Shown here one piece after another: positions 21,108-33,789 of a stretch of DNA of 64,000 nt. The notes beneath the pieces were generated by a model. It saw only the letters and a program-made list of their open reading frames with translations, had not been told where the DNA came from and did not search any database. The translations under genes were made by a program, and so were the position numbers. The stretch comes from Larix kaempferi (Eukaryota; Streptophyta; Pinopsida; Pinales; Pinaceae). Numbering within the stretch: position 1 is the stretch's first letter; every line of letters begins with the position of its first letter. The DNA lies in assembly GCA_027924585.1 (NCBI GenBank), contig BSBM01000711.1, positions 9,781,001 to 9,845,000 on the forward strand, in the 5' to 3' direction.

Positions 21108-24100
21108 TGTAATGTTTGTGACAAGATGATTAATATCTATGTTTCGATGTTATTCTTACTCAACTGTAATTTAACAATTCCGTTGTTGTTGATCCAATGA
21201 TATAAAGTTTATAAGTGTTAACTATTGTTCATTTGTTTAATGATGAAGGGGTCCCACGGATGCCCCGAGGCTTACTTAGCATTCGTGTAAAGCATTTGGA
21301 TCATCCTTTTTCGCAGATTACAGGTAAGAGCTTTACTGTTTACCACATGTGACCGAAGAGTTTCTAACCAGTTCAGTAATCTCCAAGTCTTAATGGTTTT
21401 AGAGACAAAATGTTGAAATTACCATCGGGTGAGAAACTTCAGTTAGCCTAGATTACAAAATAGAAGTATGTCAGTTGTAAAATTTATAACCCTGTACTAA
21501 CCTTTTATTAATTTGTACAAACAATAGATAGGATCAATATATCATAGTTTAACTCTATGTATTGTTATTGTGAGTTTTCTATTTCATGCAAACTATAAGG
21601 ATTAAGTATTCTATATGTAATGGTTAACAACAAATGATGTGCATTATCTATATGCAAATCCTTTTATGCTCTAGACCCTAAGAATTACATGCAATATTTA
21701 TTTGAATTCTAACCTAAGAACTATTGCAATTCATAGTCAAATGCTATCCTATGAACTATATACAAATTTCTATTTAATTTTTATACTATATTGAAATATA
21801 TATATGCCAAGTCGTATACATAGTCCTATGAACAATAATTATATGCTATTGTGTGTGCATCTACGTGACCCTTTATAACATTATGGATTCCTAGCAATGA
21901 ATCCAACACCACCTTGACTTACCACAATGTGTTATTGCATAATCGAGTTGTGCATTTTATCAACGAATCGATAAATTATAAGAATGGGTGACATTAACGC
22001 TATGAAGGTTTCGTGCTGGAAGGCACTTTGGTTTCCCTTTGCATTTAATACTCCCAACTGTAGAGACAGTGGAATGTCTCCGTGGACATTATTGTGGTGC
22101 TAGGCACGTGATGGTGTAGTGATGGTTAAAACATCATGACGAGCTGCAAGTGTTTTGGTTCAAAGTTTAACTGAGATGACCTCCTTGGGGGCTATTGTAT
22201 TGATGGTGTCTTTAATATGGTTGTTGCTTGGGTTTACGTGAAAACCCTTCGGGTGATCTCCACCGTTGATCTAGCAAGGTTTTGGGCTTTGGGATCTAAC
22301 CCTAACCACCACTATGTTCTACGAAGTTATTGTTTCCTTGGCATTCGGTGTAGTGGCTCTGAGGAGAGGCCGACAGGCCAAGATCCTTCACGGTTTCGTT
22401 AGCAGGTGTTTGTGGAGTGCCCACGGTTCGAAACCATGACCTGTTGATAGCTTAAGCGCTGATACTCTCATGGTGTTTTACAGTGACAACTTGTAATCAA
22501 AGTTCCAGAATGAGTGATAGATTCTTTGTGGAAGTTGGTTCGATACTTGGCTTTTATTGTTTATTAGGTGATAGTTTTCAGAGTTGCTTTTCCACCCTTC
22601 TTTGCATTCGGTGATGGAGTAATGGGTACAGTTTGCATGGTCTTGGCGTTTCACTCTAGTGATAAATCAAAGGTAATGTTTCTCGGTTCGAACCTTGTGT
22701 CTTCCATTCTGTTTTGAGAGTTTTCAGTTAATTGTTAATTCACCTGTAATGACTTTTGTCAAAGGCTTGTTTTAACCACAATTATGTTCAAATGGCAGGT
22801 CCCTTCGTCGATGACTTCCCAGCTTAGGTTTTGATATTTGACATCTTTAAATAGACCGGTAAGCCTCGGTGGTTACCTTGTTACTCCGGTTAGATGACTA
22901 TTGGGCCTTCATGTGTGTTTTGTTGAGACTTCATGTTTTCTTGGGCTTTGAGGAGTGATCTTCATCGAAATGCTTTGTGAACTGTTGGCAGCTTTGGGAG
23001 GATGAAATCCTCGATCCTTTCATCGTTGTTTTCTGTAGTATTTGTTTTTCCATTACAAAATCCATAAAATAAAATACTAAGGAGAGGGTTTTACCCTTAT
23101 ACTGTTCTCGGTAAATAAAGGAACTATGTTTTTTTACGTTATGGTGTTTGTGCTTGAGAATGAGAGCACTGCTCCAGTTGTGTGCAATTGAAGTTTATTG
23201 TTTTGTAACTATTGTGTTTTTAAAAAGTTCAAGCGTTAAGGGTTTAGCCCTGTGCTTAAAATGGTAAAACCCTAATGTGTGGTTCTCGGAAATGTTAGAT
23301 GCTGTTATGATAACAAATGTTTAGCTTTTGAAAGTAGATGTCTACAACGAGCTAATTGTATGGTTTTTTACTATTTATGGTTTTCAATTAAAACGTGATA
23401 ATGTAGTCTCATGTTGATGCTGAGATGCTCTTAAAATTGGTCTTAAAGAATGTGTATGATAAGCGTTTTCAAGACTATGCTTATGGATTTGAAAGCTTCA
23501 CTTTGTTATTCTTTCCTATCGATTTTTGTGATCGCCGTGAGCCAAAATCCAATGTTTTTGTTTTCAGTTATGAAATGAAATCGTGACCAGTTTCTTGTTC
23601 TGTTTGAAGCTTAACTAAACTCTTAATCTGAAAGATAAATGTTCATATTTCTAGGGTTTGATAAGTGAAGGGTACGAACCTGTCATGATATTTGAGTTTT
23701 TAAACAAAACTGTGTTTTGGATAACATAATAGTTCTTTACTTAACAATTGTGATAAATGAAGAAATTGATGAACAACAAACTAGGTTTTCTAATCCTGTA
23801 CTAAATGTGAATGGGATTAACTATAAAATAAATAATATAAAAGAAAATGAAATAGTGTGCATAAAAATTAGTGCTAAATAATCATGCATTGTTTGTAATA
23901 GAAAGAGTTCTGTTTGTTTTTGTGATTATATTTACTTGCTAGTAGTATTGGATAACAGTACTGTGTACCTATGAAATAAATAATTTGCAGTTGTTATTTT
24001 CAATAAAAAATACAGTGAACTTTAAACACTTAACTGATGAAACGAATGATAAGAGAAAGACATAGAATTATATTATTTATTACAGAATATAAATGACAAG

Positions 24101-25133
24101 AAAAACTAATGAAATATAGTAGTATTAACCTTCTCATTCATTTGGCAATCTACCTATCAATTTATCTACCTTAATCTCCTTCTCTGTACTAGAGTACGAT
24201 GCAAAACCATTAGCATGGGGAAAATGTAGAGAAATATTTTATTCAATTCATCTTACATAATCATTACTATACATAATCCTAATTAGGTCAGAAACTAAAA
24301 TAAATGCATTTGTTTAATAATATCCTTGAAACAGTAAATCAATAATTGCAAATAGAAATTTTAACTACTTAGAATTGGAAAAGACAAGTAGAACTTGTAA
24401 ATGAAGATAGGGCTGGCAAACACCCAAGGAGGCCTATTCCTACCATCCTTTTCCAGAAGAAGCAGCCAAACTACTTGCTTCCTTTGGACACCCGAGCTTT
24501 CTTACTGAACCACTAAGTAAATGGAATCTGTGTATAAGCAATGCACTCAGTAATATAACTTCTGCACTCAGTAGTATACTTCTGCACTCAAAATATGCCT
24601 TCTGCACTCAGCAATGTAACTTCTGCACTCAGTAGTATAATACGAAGACTCACACCATCATCAAAAACTCAGCATATCCCCTCATCGTATCTCTTGGGTG
24701 CAAGCATAGCAAAACCCCAAGGTAAATTTCCTTGTCAGGAAAAGTGATGAACCTCATAATTCGATGGCTCTTATATAGACTGCCTAGGTCTTTAGTGGTT
24801 AGTTTTCAATAAATGAGCCTCAAGATCCAGTCCCACCTTCCAGGGCACTATGACCACATTTCAAGGGAGTTGTCCCATACCAACAACTAGTTGCATCATG
24901 ATGCTACCACTTGTCCATTTCCTTCTACCCCAGATTCCATTCACCTAGTGGGTCAGTAAACACTCTTTCAACAGTCCTCTTAGGTGTTTGTCTCCTATTT
25001 AATTGATTAAATAATAAAATATTGTGCAATTACAGTCATCCTTGGACACTTGTCCAACATAAAACTTTACAATAAAAGTTAACATAATGTTTCCAATATA
25101 AAAAAAAAATTTCAGCAAAAAGGGTATGTTACA
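21108..25133 (-). repeat. element B 3' LTR (outer end truncated)
   Basis: Matches 30134-33789. It holds an extra ~385 bp (about 21225-21611) that the other LTR lacks. The break lies at short ACTATT/AGTATT words, suggesting a deletion in the 5' LTR. It ends (plus-strand view) in ATGTTACA. The reading-strand TATATAA box is at 24771-24777. The first ~131 bp present in the other LTR (30003-30133) are missing here. Confidence 0.9.
24538..24642. repeat. minisatellite inside element B LTR, about 20 bp x 5
   Basis: Five units of the type CTTCTGCACTCAGTAGTATA in a row. The array recurs in the other LTR at 33200-33302, so it predates the insertion. It lies upstream of the TATA box (on the element's strand), in a position fit for an LTR enhancer. 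Confidence 0.8.
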
Positions 25134-25150
25134 AACACCCCAACTTAAGC
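25134..25150 (-). promoter_or_regulatory. polypurine tract of element B
   Basis: On the minus strand the sequence before the 3' LTR reads TTAAGTTGGGGTGTT. It follows the phrase GAGGACAATGTTGAGC, which is common just before the 3' LTR of plant chromoviruses. It primes plus-strand synthesis. Confidence 0.7.
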
Positions 25151-25179
25151 TCAACATTGTCCTCGATGTTGCTTATTCC

Positions 25180-25607
25180 TGATTCAATCCTTCCTGGAAC
25201 AGAACTAGATATGCTACCTGCATTTTACTTTCCAGTTCCTAGTTAGCTTCATCAGGGCTAAGGTGCTTCCATTGCACCTTTACCTGCCCTATGGTACGAT
25301 TCCGAAGCATAATTTTCCTCCTGTCGAGAATACAGTCCGGTTCCACTTGAAAATCTCCTTCGGGCTCCACCTGTATGTCATTCCAATTCAGCACATGAGT
25401 AGCATCGTGTACATACTTTTTTAAAACAGAAATGTGAAAAACATTATGGATTTTTAAATCAGATGGCAAAGCCAATTGATATGCAATAGCTCCAATCCTT
25501 GATAGGATTTTGAATGGTCCACAGTACCTTGGTGCTAGTTTAGCACAACTCCCAAGCTTCAAAGAGCTTTTCTTGGGTTTTACCTTTATAAAAACATGGT
25601 ATCCCAC
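25180..25607 (-). pseudogene. integrase C-terminus and chromodomain, element B
   Basis: The open piece 25239-25607 (122 codons) holds the end of integrase (KLAPRYCGPFKIL, IHNVFHISVLKKYV) and then a chromodomain: VEPDCILDRRKIMLRNRTI, then VKVQWKHLSPDEAN. A TAG stands where Trp is expected. The frame continues a few codons to a TAA near 25168. Chromodomains steer chromovirus integration to marked chromatin. Confidence 0.85.
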
Positions 25608-25685
25608 CTAAAATTCTCTTTCGATGCATTTCAAATTTGCATAACGTTTTTGTCGATCTTGGGCAACTTTTAAGTTAGCTTGAAC

Positions 25686-26264
25686 CTATTTCACGGTTAG
25701 CTCCATTTCTTTCAATAAATCTGGTCCCAGCATTAATCTGTCTATAGGTTTATCCCAAGAAATAGGAGTACAACATTTTCTTCCATACAAAATCTCAAAT
25801 GGACTTAACTTAGCAGATGCTTGATAATGATTATTATATGCAAATTCTTCTAAATGTAAATAATCTTCCCACTTAGATGGCTGATCTTTGACATACATTC
25901 TTAGCATGTCTTCTAAAATCTGGTTTACCCTTTCTGTTTGACCATCTATTTGTGGGTGGAAAGAAGTGCTTAAATTTAGTTTAGTATTTAAATCTTTAAA
26001 TAGTGCTATCCAAAAATTTCAAGTGAACTTAGAGTTTCGGTTAGAAATAATTACCTTTGGAATTCCGTGCAAGCGAAATATTTGCTTCATAAATACATCT
26101 GTAATGTTAGAAGATTTAAAAGTGGTTTTAACAGGAATAAAATGAGCAACCTTACTTAGCTTGTCCACAACCACCATTATGGAGTCATTCTGTTTCTGGT
26201 TTTTAGGAAAACCTGTAATAAAATTAATACTTATAATCTCCCATTTCCATTTTAGAATTGGCAA
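25686..26264 (-). pseudogene. integrase core, element B, catalytic residues changed
   Basis: Two open pieces in one frame: 26019-26264 and 25686-25907. The core reads IISINFITGFP, where the family has a catalytic Asp before FITG, and IISNRNSKF, where it has SDRD. Both visible catalytic aspartates are therefore Asn, each explained by one G-to-A change. The third residue, Glu, in DGQTERVNQILED (about 25910-25950), is kept. The enzyme would be inactive even without the stops. Confidence 0.85.
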
Positions 26265-26702
26265 TGGCTACAACAATCTAGCTGGATGTTGATGTTCAGC
26301 CTTAATGGTCTGACATTCAAAACATCTAGCTATGTATTCAGCCACTTCATTCTTCATGTTGGGCCAAAAATAATCCTTCCTTAACATAGTTATCATTTTC
26401 TAATAACCTGGATGTCCTGAATAAGGACTCTTATGAACTTCATCCAAAATTAACAGTTTAACCTTTGACACATTTGGTACATAAATTCTGTTTTTATAAG
26501 TTATTAAACCCTTTTTATTAATGCTGAAATCTGTTATTAAATTTTCGGATACATTTTCAGCAACTTTACCAAGCAAATTTTGATAATTTTCATCTTGTTT
26601 AATTCCTTCTTCAATCTAATTTTCCAATTCTGTCTTAAACGTACTGATTGCTGCAATAAAGCTTAATCTGGGATTCCTACTTAATGCATCAACAACTTTG
26701 TT
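26265..26702 (-). pseudogene. RNase H to integrase linker with zinc-binding region, element B
   Basis: Decayed pol sequence in the pol frame between the RNase H and the integrase core. On the minus strand it contains the integrase zinc-region fragments (YSGHPG, then a Cys-rich ECQTIKAEHQHP block around 26290-26420). Stops prevent any long open piece. Confidence 0.6.
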
Positions 26703-27542
26703 TTATTTTCCCTTAATGTGTTGAATCTCAAAATCATACTCGCTAAGGAAAGCTAGCCATCTAGCTTGCCTTGCGTTAAGATTTGTTTGATCCAACAAAT
26801 ACTTTAAACCCTTATTATCTATCATTAGTATGAATTTCCTTCCAATCAAGTGATGGCGCCACGTTTTTAGTGCATGTATCACGACTGCCAACTCAAGATC
26901 ATAAGTTGCATAATTCTTTTCATGAATTTTTAATTTTCTTGACTCAAAAGCAATGGCATGACCTTCTTGAGTTAAGACCCCTCCAAGTCCATCATTACAT
27001 GCATCAGTGCATACAACGAAATCCTTATTGGGATCAACAATTTTTAAAATTGGAGCAGTGGTTAATAATTCTTTTAACTTATTAAAGCTTTCTTGACACT
27101 TTTGATCCCATACGAATTTCTTCCCCTTCTTCTGCAAAAAAGTAATGGGGTTTGCAATTCGTGAGAACCCTTCAATAAAATTTCTGTAGTAACCTGTTAT
27201 CCCCATAAATGACCGAACGTCAATTACATCTTTAGGGACAGGCCACTCGTTAATTACTTTTATCTTATCAGGGTCGATAAAAATTTTGTCTTTAGATATT
27301 ATATGACCTAAGTACTGTATCTTATCTTTATAAAAATCACATTTACTGAACTTAGCGTAAAGCTGATGTTCTCTTAAAACTTGCAAAATTATTCTTAAAT
27401 GTTCGTCATGCTCTTCTTTAGTTTTTGAGTAAATCGAAATATCATCAATGAACACAACTACAAACTTATCCAAATATTTATGCAGAATGTTGTTCATTAA
27501 ACACATGAACACTGCAGGTGTGCTGGCTAGCCCAAAAGGCAT
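26703..27542 (-). pseudogene. reverse transcriptase / RNase H, element B
   Basis: 279 codons starting within the conserved MPFGLASTPAVF block, so this is an internal Met. The catalytic motif is FIDD (VVFIDDISIYSK). YLGHIIS, the WPVPKDVIDVRSFMG region and YYRNFIEGFS follow. RNase H comes from about residue 155, with CTDACNDGLGGVL, YDLELAVVIHAL and the catalytic Asp-containing MIDNKGLKYLL, then ARQARWLAFLSEYDFEI. The sequence is of the conifer-type chromovirus kind. Confidence 0.92.
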
Positions 27543-27701
27543 AACTATGAACTTGTAGTGTCCATATCGTGTTCTAAATGCAGTTTTGAATATTTCTTCG
27601 TCTTTTATTCTAACTTGATGATATCTGGACCTTAAATCAATTTTAGTGTATATCTATGCTCCACGTACTTGATCAAATAGATCATCAATGTAGGGAAAGG
27701 G

Positions 27702-28392
27702 CTATCGATTCTTAATTGTCATTTTATTAAGCTGACAGTAATTGATGCACAGTTGCATGGTTTCGTCTTTCCTTTTAACAAAAATTACTAGTGCTCCCCA
27801 AGGAGACACACTTGGCCTTATGTAGTTTTTATCTATTAATTCCTTCAGCTGATATTTTAACTTATTTAACTCCAAAATATTCCTTTTGTAGGGAGCCTTT
27901 AAGTTTGGTACCGCATCTGGTACTAACTCAATGGTGAAATCAAGTTCCTTTTTCGGAGGTAATCCTGGAATTTCTTCTAAGAATATGTCAGAAAAGTCCC
28001 CAAGGATGGGAATATCCTCCAATTTTAACTTGTCTTCTTTAGATGAACATTCGTCATTAATAACATTAACAACAAACATTTTACAACCCTTTTTGGGAGC
28101 TCTCTTGACTTGTAATGCAGAAATTTGTCTTACTGAAATCTTACTATGAATTCCTTTTACTGTTTCAGTTTTACCTTCATTATTCAGGCAAGTAAAGGAT
28201 TTTTCATAACAATTAAGCACTACTCTATACTGTTTAAGCCAATCCATTCCAATCAACAAGTTATATGACCCTAAGGGTAAAACATTCAGATTAACTTAGG
28301 TTTTTAGCTGATTCAAAAATACATCACAATTTTTAACAAAGTCTGTAACCTTTCTTTTAGTGCCCATTGCTAGCTGAACTAACCAAGAATTA
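27702..28392 (-). pseudogene. protease end and reverse transcriptase start, element B
   Basis: 185 codons (27702-28259) in the pol frame, with decayed protease sequence above. [10 protein letters not shown] is the end of the protease. [13 protein letters not shown], the [22 protein letters not shown] block and [15 protein letters not shown] lead into the reverse transcriptase, where the family has RMCVDYRxLN. A frameshift near 28390 separates this from gag-protease. Confidence 0.85.
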
Positions 28393-29859
28393 TCAAACTT
28401 TTATATTCTTAACTTGCAATTTTTTCACTAATTCAGGTGAACTGTAACTCAAACTTGCACCTGGATCTATCAAAATAGAAATAGATCGGTTTTGTAGCAT
28501 ACCTTTGATTTCGACCATGGATGTTTGATGGTTTGCTTGCCGATTTTCCAGCGCTGCATTTATCCTTGGCATTTCTCTTGCCACATCACCAACTATTGGC
28601 TCCACTTGTATGCTATGAATAATGTTGACTGTTCTTTTGTTGCATGAGCAATCTGCTTTCTTATGTGGTCCACCGCAATTAAAACACTTCAAAGGTCCTT
28701 TATGTTTAGCATACCTGGTGTTGTTATTGTTATTAGGTACATTTCTTGCAGTATTAAAATTCTGTGGTGTATTACTTTTGTAGTTATTATTACTTGAAAA
28801 ATTTTTGTTATTAAAATTTTCCTTAAAACTTCCAGAATTTTGATTAAAAGTCTTATTTTTATGCTCGAAATGATTAGACTTATTACTTTTCCAGCCAATT
28901 GTTCCTTCTCTTTTTCTGTTTTGATTAAAACAAAAATTTGATTTCCTCATAGCCTCTTCTAGAGTGGAAGGGTTATCATACTCAATCATGTCTTTTATGT
29001 TGAAAGGTAGACAAATTAGAAACCTTTGCACCTTAGGTTTCTCTTCGACCATGTAAAGTACATACCTCAGCAAGCTAAGGAACTTGCTACACAACTCCTT
29101 CATGTTCATAGTACCCAATTTTAAATCGTAAAACTCTTTTGGATTATCTTCATAGTACTGTTCTGATAAGAACTTTTTCTTAAATAACTTTTTAAACGTA
29201 TTCCAGGTTATGTCTCTTTCCTTTATGCTCTTAATTCTTTTAAGATCCTGCCACCAAATATCCGCCTTCCCCATCATATTGTAAATAGCCATCTTGGCCT
29301 TTAGCTGAGAAGAGTAATCATAAATATTAAAGTACTTCTTCATTCCAGACAGCCATGCTTCAGCTGTCTCACCCTTTTCAGTTTCGCCATTAAAAGTTGG
29401 TGGCTTAATCTTTTTAAACTCTCTAGTAGTTTGTTCATGATGCTTATACTTCATCTTCTTGGAACAACAATCACTGTCACTGCTGTCATGATCAGATTTA
29501 CCATTACTTTGATCAGATTCAAATGAAGAGTAACTAATACTTTTACCATTATTTGTTTTCTTGTGTTTATGTTTGTAGGACATTGTACCAGAATCATAAT
29601 TTACTTATGATTTTCTTCCTCTTTCTTCGTGATTGTATTTCTCCATTAAAATCTCATTTAACTCTTCCTGTGCTTTCATAATGCGTTCATTTTATTCTTT
29701 AATAGTTCTTATCTCAGATTTCAAATCTTTTATAGTACGAAGAAGTTCTGAAGATTGGTTATTTAATTCAACATATATTCCTTCATTATTATTATTATTA
29801 TTTTTATTATTATGCTCATTACGAGGAGATATGTCTGTTGATTCCTCCGGTATGTCCAT
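28393..29859 (-). pseudogene. gag and start of protease, element B
   Basis: The main open piece is 28393-29583 (396 codons, from ATG). Coding in the same frame starts earlier at an ATG at 29859 and is broken by two stops (near 29690 and 29605). The order is an Asn-rich leader with coiled-coil-like Glu/Lys, then the gag capsid domain (AEAWLSGMKKYF, WWQDLK, WNTFKKLFKKKF). An Asn-rich stretch follows, then a zinc knuckle CFNCGGPHKKADC with three instead of four residues before His. The protease follows, but its active site reads LIDPGAS where DSG or DTG is expected. Confidence 0.88.
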
Positions 29860-29988
29860 ACTTCTAAATTAATAACAAATCGTTCTGTACAAAATAAAAT
29901 TTAAACAAAAGTTAGTAACATAAATTTTCTTATTTTTATTTTCTGTTTACGCGAGTGAGCCTATTTCAGGCCTAGAGTTTGAACTCGT

Positions 29989-30000
29989 GCTTTGATACCA
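29989..30000 (-). promoter_or_regulatory. primer-binding site, initiator tRNA-Met
   Basis: On the minus strand TGGTATCAAAGC lies two bases after the 5' LTR. It differs at one position from the standard TGGTATCAGAGC. Confidence 0.85.
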
Positions 30001-30002
30001 CA

Positions 30003-33000
30003 TGTAACAACCCGAAATTTACAAAAAATTTAAAAATTTTTGATATAGATTTTAATGCATAATCTAATTGTGCGAAAATATAATAAATGTTTAAATGTCA
30101 TCTTGCTGTACTAAATGTTGTGTTGGTCAAAAGTGTAATGTTTGCGACAAGATGATTAATATCTATGTTTCGATGTTATTCTTACTCAACTGTAATTTCA
30201 CAATTCCTTTGTTGTTGATTCAATGATATAAATTTTATAAGTGTTAACTATTCTATATGTAATGGTTAACAACAAATGACGTGCATTATCTATATGCAAA
30301 TCCTTGTATGCTCTAGACCCTAAGAATTACATGCAATATTTATTTGAATTCTAACCTAGGAACTATTGCAATTCATAGTCAAATGCTAGCCTATGAACTA
30401 TATACAAATTTCTATTTAATTTTTATACTATATTGAAATATATATATGCCAAGTCTTATACATAGTCCTATGAACAATAATTATATGCTATTGTGTGTGC
30501 ATCTACGTGACTCTTTATAACATTATGGATTCCTAGCAATGAATCCGACACCACCTTGACTTACCACAATGTGTTATTACATAACCGAGTTGTGTATTTT
30601 ATCAACGAATCGATACATTATAAGAATGGGTGACATTAATGCTATGAAGGTTTCGTGCTGGAAGGCACTTTGGTTTCCCTTTGCATTTAATACTCCCAAC
30701 TGCAGAGACAGTGGAATGTCTCCGTGGACATCATCGTGGTGCTAGGCACGTGATGGTGTGGTAATGGTTCAAACATCATGATGAGCTGTAAGTGTTTTGG
30801 TTCGAAATTTAACTGAGTTGTCCTCCTTGGTGGCTATGGTATTGATGGTGTCTTTAATATGGTTGTTTCTTGGGTTTACGTGAAAACACTTCGGGTGATC
30901 TCCACCGTTGATCTAGCAAGGTTATGGGCTTTGGGATCTAACCCTAACCACCACTATGTTCTATGAAGTTATTGTTTCCTTGGAATTTGGTGTAGTGGCT
31001 CTAAGGAGAGGCCAACAAGCCAAGAGCCTTCACGGTTTTGTTAGCAGGTGTTTTTGGAGTGCCCACAGTTCGAAACCGTGACCTGTTGATAGCTTAAGAG
31101 CCGAAGAGCCAATACTATCATGGTGTTTTACAATGACAGCTTTTAATCAAATTTCCAGAATGAGTGATAGATTCTTTGTGGAAGTTGGTTCGATACTTGG
31201 CTTTTCTTGTCTGTTAGGTGATAGTTTTCAGAGTTGCTTTTCCACAATTCTTTGCATTCGGTGATGGAGTAATGGGTATAGTTTGCATGGTCTTAGCGTT
31301 CTGCTCTGGTGATAAATGAAAGGTAATGTTTATCGGTTCGAACCTTGTGGCTTCCATTCTGTTTTGATATTTTTCAGTTAATTGTTAATTCACCTGTAAT
31401 GACTTCTGTCAGAGGCTTGTTTTAACCACACTTATGTTCAAACGGCAGGTCCCTTCGTCGACAACTTCCCAGCTTAGGTTTTGATATTTGGCATCTGCAA
31501 ATAGACTGGTAAGCCTCGGTGGTTACCTTGTTACTCCGGTTAGATGACTATTGGGCCTTCATGTGTGTTTTTCCAAGACTTCATGTTTTCTTAGGCTCTG
31601 AGGAGTGATCTTCGTCGAAATGCTTTGTGAACTGTTGGCAGCTTTGGGAGGATGAAATCCTTGACCCTTTCGTCGTTATTTTCTGTAGTATTTGTTTTTC
31701 CATTGTAAAATCCGTAAAAGAAAATACTAAGGAGAGGGTTTTACCCTTCTACTGTTCTGAGTAAATAAAGGAATTGTGTTTTTCTACGTTATGGTGTTTG
31801 TGCTTAAGAATGAGAGCAGTGCTCCAGTTGTGTGCAATTGAAGTTTATCAATTTTGTAACTATTGTCTTTTTAAAAAGTTCGAGCGTTAAGGGTTTAGCC
31901 GTGTGCTTAAAATGGTCAAACCCTAATGTGTGGTTCTCGGAAATGTTGTGGTGTTATGATAACAAATGTTTAGCTTTTGAAAGTAGATGTCTACAGCGAG
32001 CTAAACGTATGTTTTTTTACTGTTTATAGTTTTCAATTAAAAGGTGATAATGTAGTCTCATGTTGATGTTGCGATGCTCTTAAAATTGGTCTTAAAGAAT
32101 GTGTATGATAAGCTTTTTCGAGACTATGATTATGGAGTTGAAAGCTTCACTTTGCTATTCTTTCCTGTCAATTTTTGTGATGGCCGTGAGCCAAAATTCA
32201 ATGTTTTTGTTTTCAGTTATGAAACGAAATCGTGACCAATTTCTTGTTTTGTTTGAAGCTTAACTAAACTCTTAATCTGAAAGATAAATGTTGATATTTC
32301 TAGGGTTTGATAAGTGAAGGGTACAAACCTGTCATGATGTTTGAGTTTTTAAACGAAACTCTAATTTGGATAACATAATAGTTCTTTACTTAATAGTTGT
32401 GATAAATGAAGAAATTGATGAACAACAAACTAGGTTTTCTAATCCTATGTTAAATGTGAATGGGATTAACTGTAAAATAAATAATATAAAAGAAAATGAA
32501 ATAGTGTGCATAAAAATTAGTGCTAAATAATCATGCATTGTTTGTAATAGAAAGAGTTCTGTTTGTTTGTGATTATATTTACTTGATAGCAGTATTGGAT
32601 AATAGTACTGTGTACCTAGGAAATAAATAATTTGCAGCTGTTATTTTCAATAAAAACTGGTGAAAGAAATACAGTGAACTTTAAACACTTAACTCATGAA
32701 AGGAATGATAAGAGAAAGACAGATAATTATATTATTTATTACAGAATATAAATGATAAGAAAAACTAATGAAATACAGCAGTATTAACCTTCTCATTCAT
32801 TTGGCAATCTGCCTATCAATTTATCTACCTTAATCTCCTTCTCTGTACTAAAGTACGATGCAGAACCATTAGCATGGGGAAAGATACAGAGAAATATTGT
32901 ATTCAATTCATCTTACATAATCATTACTATACAGAATCCTAATTAAGTCAGAAACTAAAATAAATGCATTTGTTTAATAATATCCTTGGAAATAGTAAAT

Positions 33001-33789
33001 CAATAATTATAGATAGAAATTTTAACTCCTTAGAATTAGAAAAGACAAGTAGAACCTGTAAATGAAGATAAGGCCGACAAACACCCAAGGAGGCATGTTC
33101 CTCCCAACATTTTCCAAAAGAAGTAGCCAAACTACTTTCTTGCTTTGGGACCCCGAGCTTACTTACTGAACCACCAAGTAGATGGAATCTGTGTAGAAGC
33201 AAGGCACTCAGTAATATAACCTCTGCACTCAGTAGTATACTTATGCACTCAAAATATGTCTTCTGCACTTAGCAATGTAACTTCTACACTCAGTAGTATA
33301 GTAGGCAGATTTACACCATGATAAAAAACTCAGCATATCCCCTCATCGAATCTCTTGGTTGCAAGCACAGCAAAACCCCAAGGTAAATTTCCTCGTCAGA
33401 AAAAGTGATGAACCTTAGTTCATAATTCGATGGCTCTTATATAGACTGCCTAGGTCTTTAGTGGTCAGTTTTCAATAAATGAGCCTCAAGCTCCAGTGCA
33501 ACCTTCCAGGGCACTATGACCACATTTCAAGGGAGTTGTCCCATACCAATAGCTAGTTTGTTGCATCATGATGTTGCCACTTGTCCATTTCCTTCTACCT
33601 CAGATTCCATTCACCTAGTGGGTCAGTAAACACTCTTTCAATCGTCCCCTTAGGTGCTTGTCTCCTATTTAATTTATTAAATAATAAAATATTGTGCAAT
33701 TACAGTCATCCTTGGACACTTGTCCAACATAAAAATTTACAATTTTCCAACATAAAATGTTTTTTTTTCAGAAAAAAGGGTATGTTACA
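30003..33789 (-). repeat. element B 5' LTR
   Basis: Plus-strand view starts TGTAACAACCC and ends GTATGTTACA, so both ends form the inverted TGTAAC/GTTACA. It carries the minisatellite at 33200-33302 and a TATA box (minus strand) at 33437-33443. It lacks about 385 bp present in the other LTR. Confidence 0.92.

Larger units (their letters stand above)
21108..33789 (-). mobile_element. element B: Ty3/gypsy chromovirus, minus strand
   Basis: Long direct repeats (21108-25133 and 30003-33789) flank a minus-strand gag-pol with a chromodomain. A primer site matching initiator tRNA-Met follows the 5' LTR (29989-30000) and a polypurine tract precedes the 3' LTR. The pol sequence resembles the IFG7-type chromoviruses known from conifers. 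Pol pieces share one frame (gag is in another) and are broken by stops. In two sampled stretches the LTRs differ at about 5-8% of sites. The outermost ~131 bp of the 3' LTR are missing at 21108, and no target duplication is seen. Both flanks are of the same unusual word-rich type, so the element inserted into that locus. Confidence 0.9.

Noticed and set aside
22217-22402. Short frame in the LTR of element B as an LTR-encoded gene like that of element A
   Set aside because: Only 61 codons, and not kept in the other LTR.
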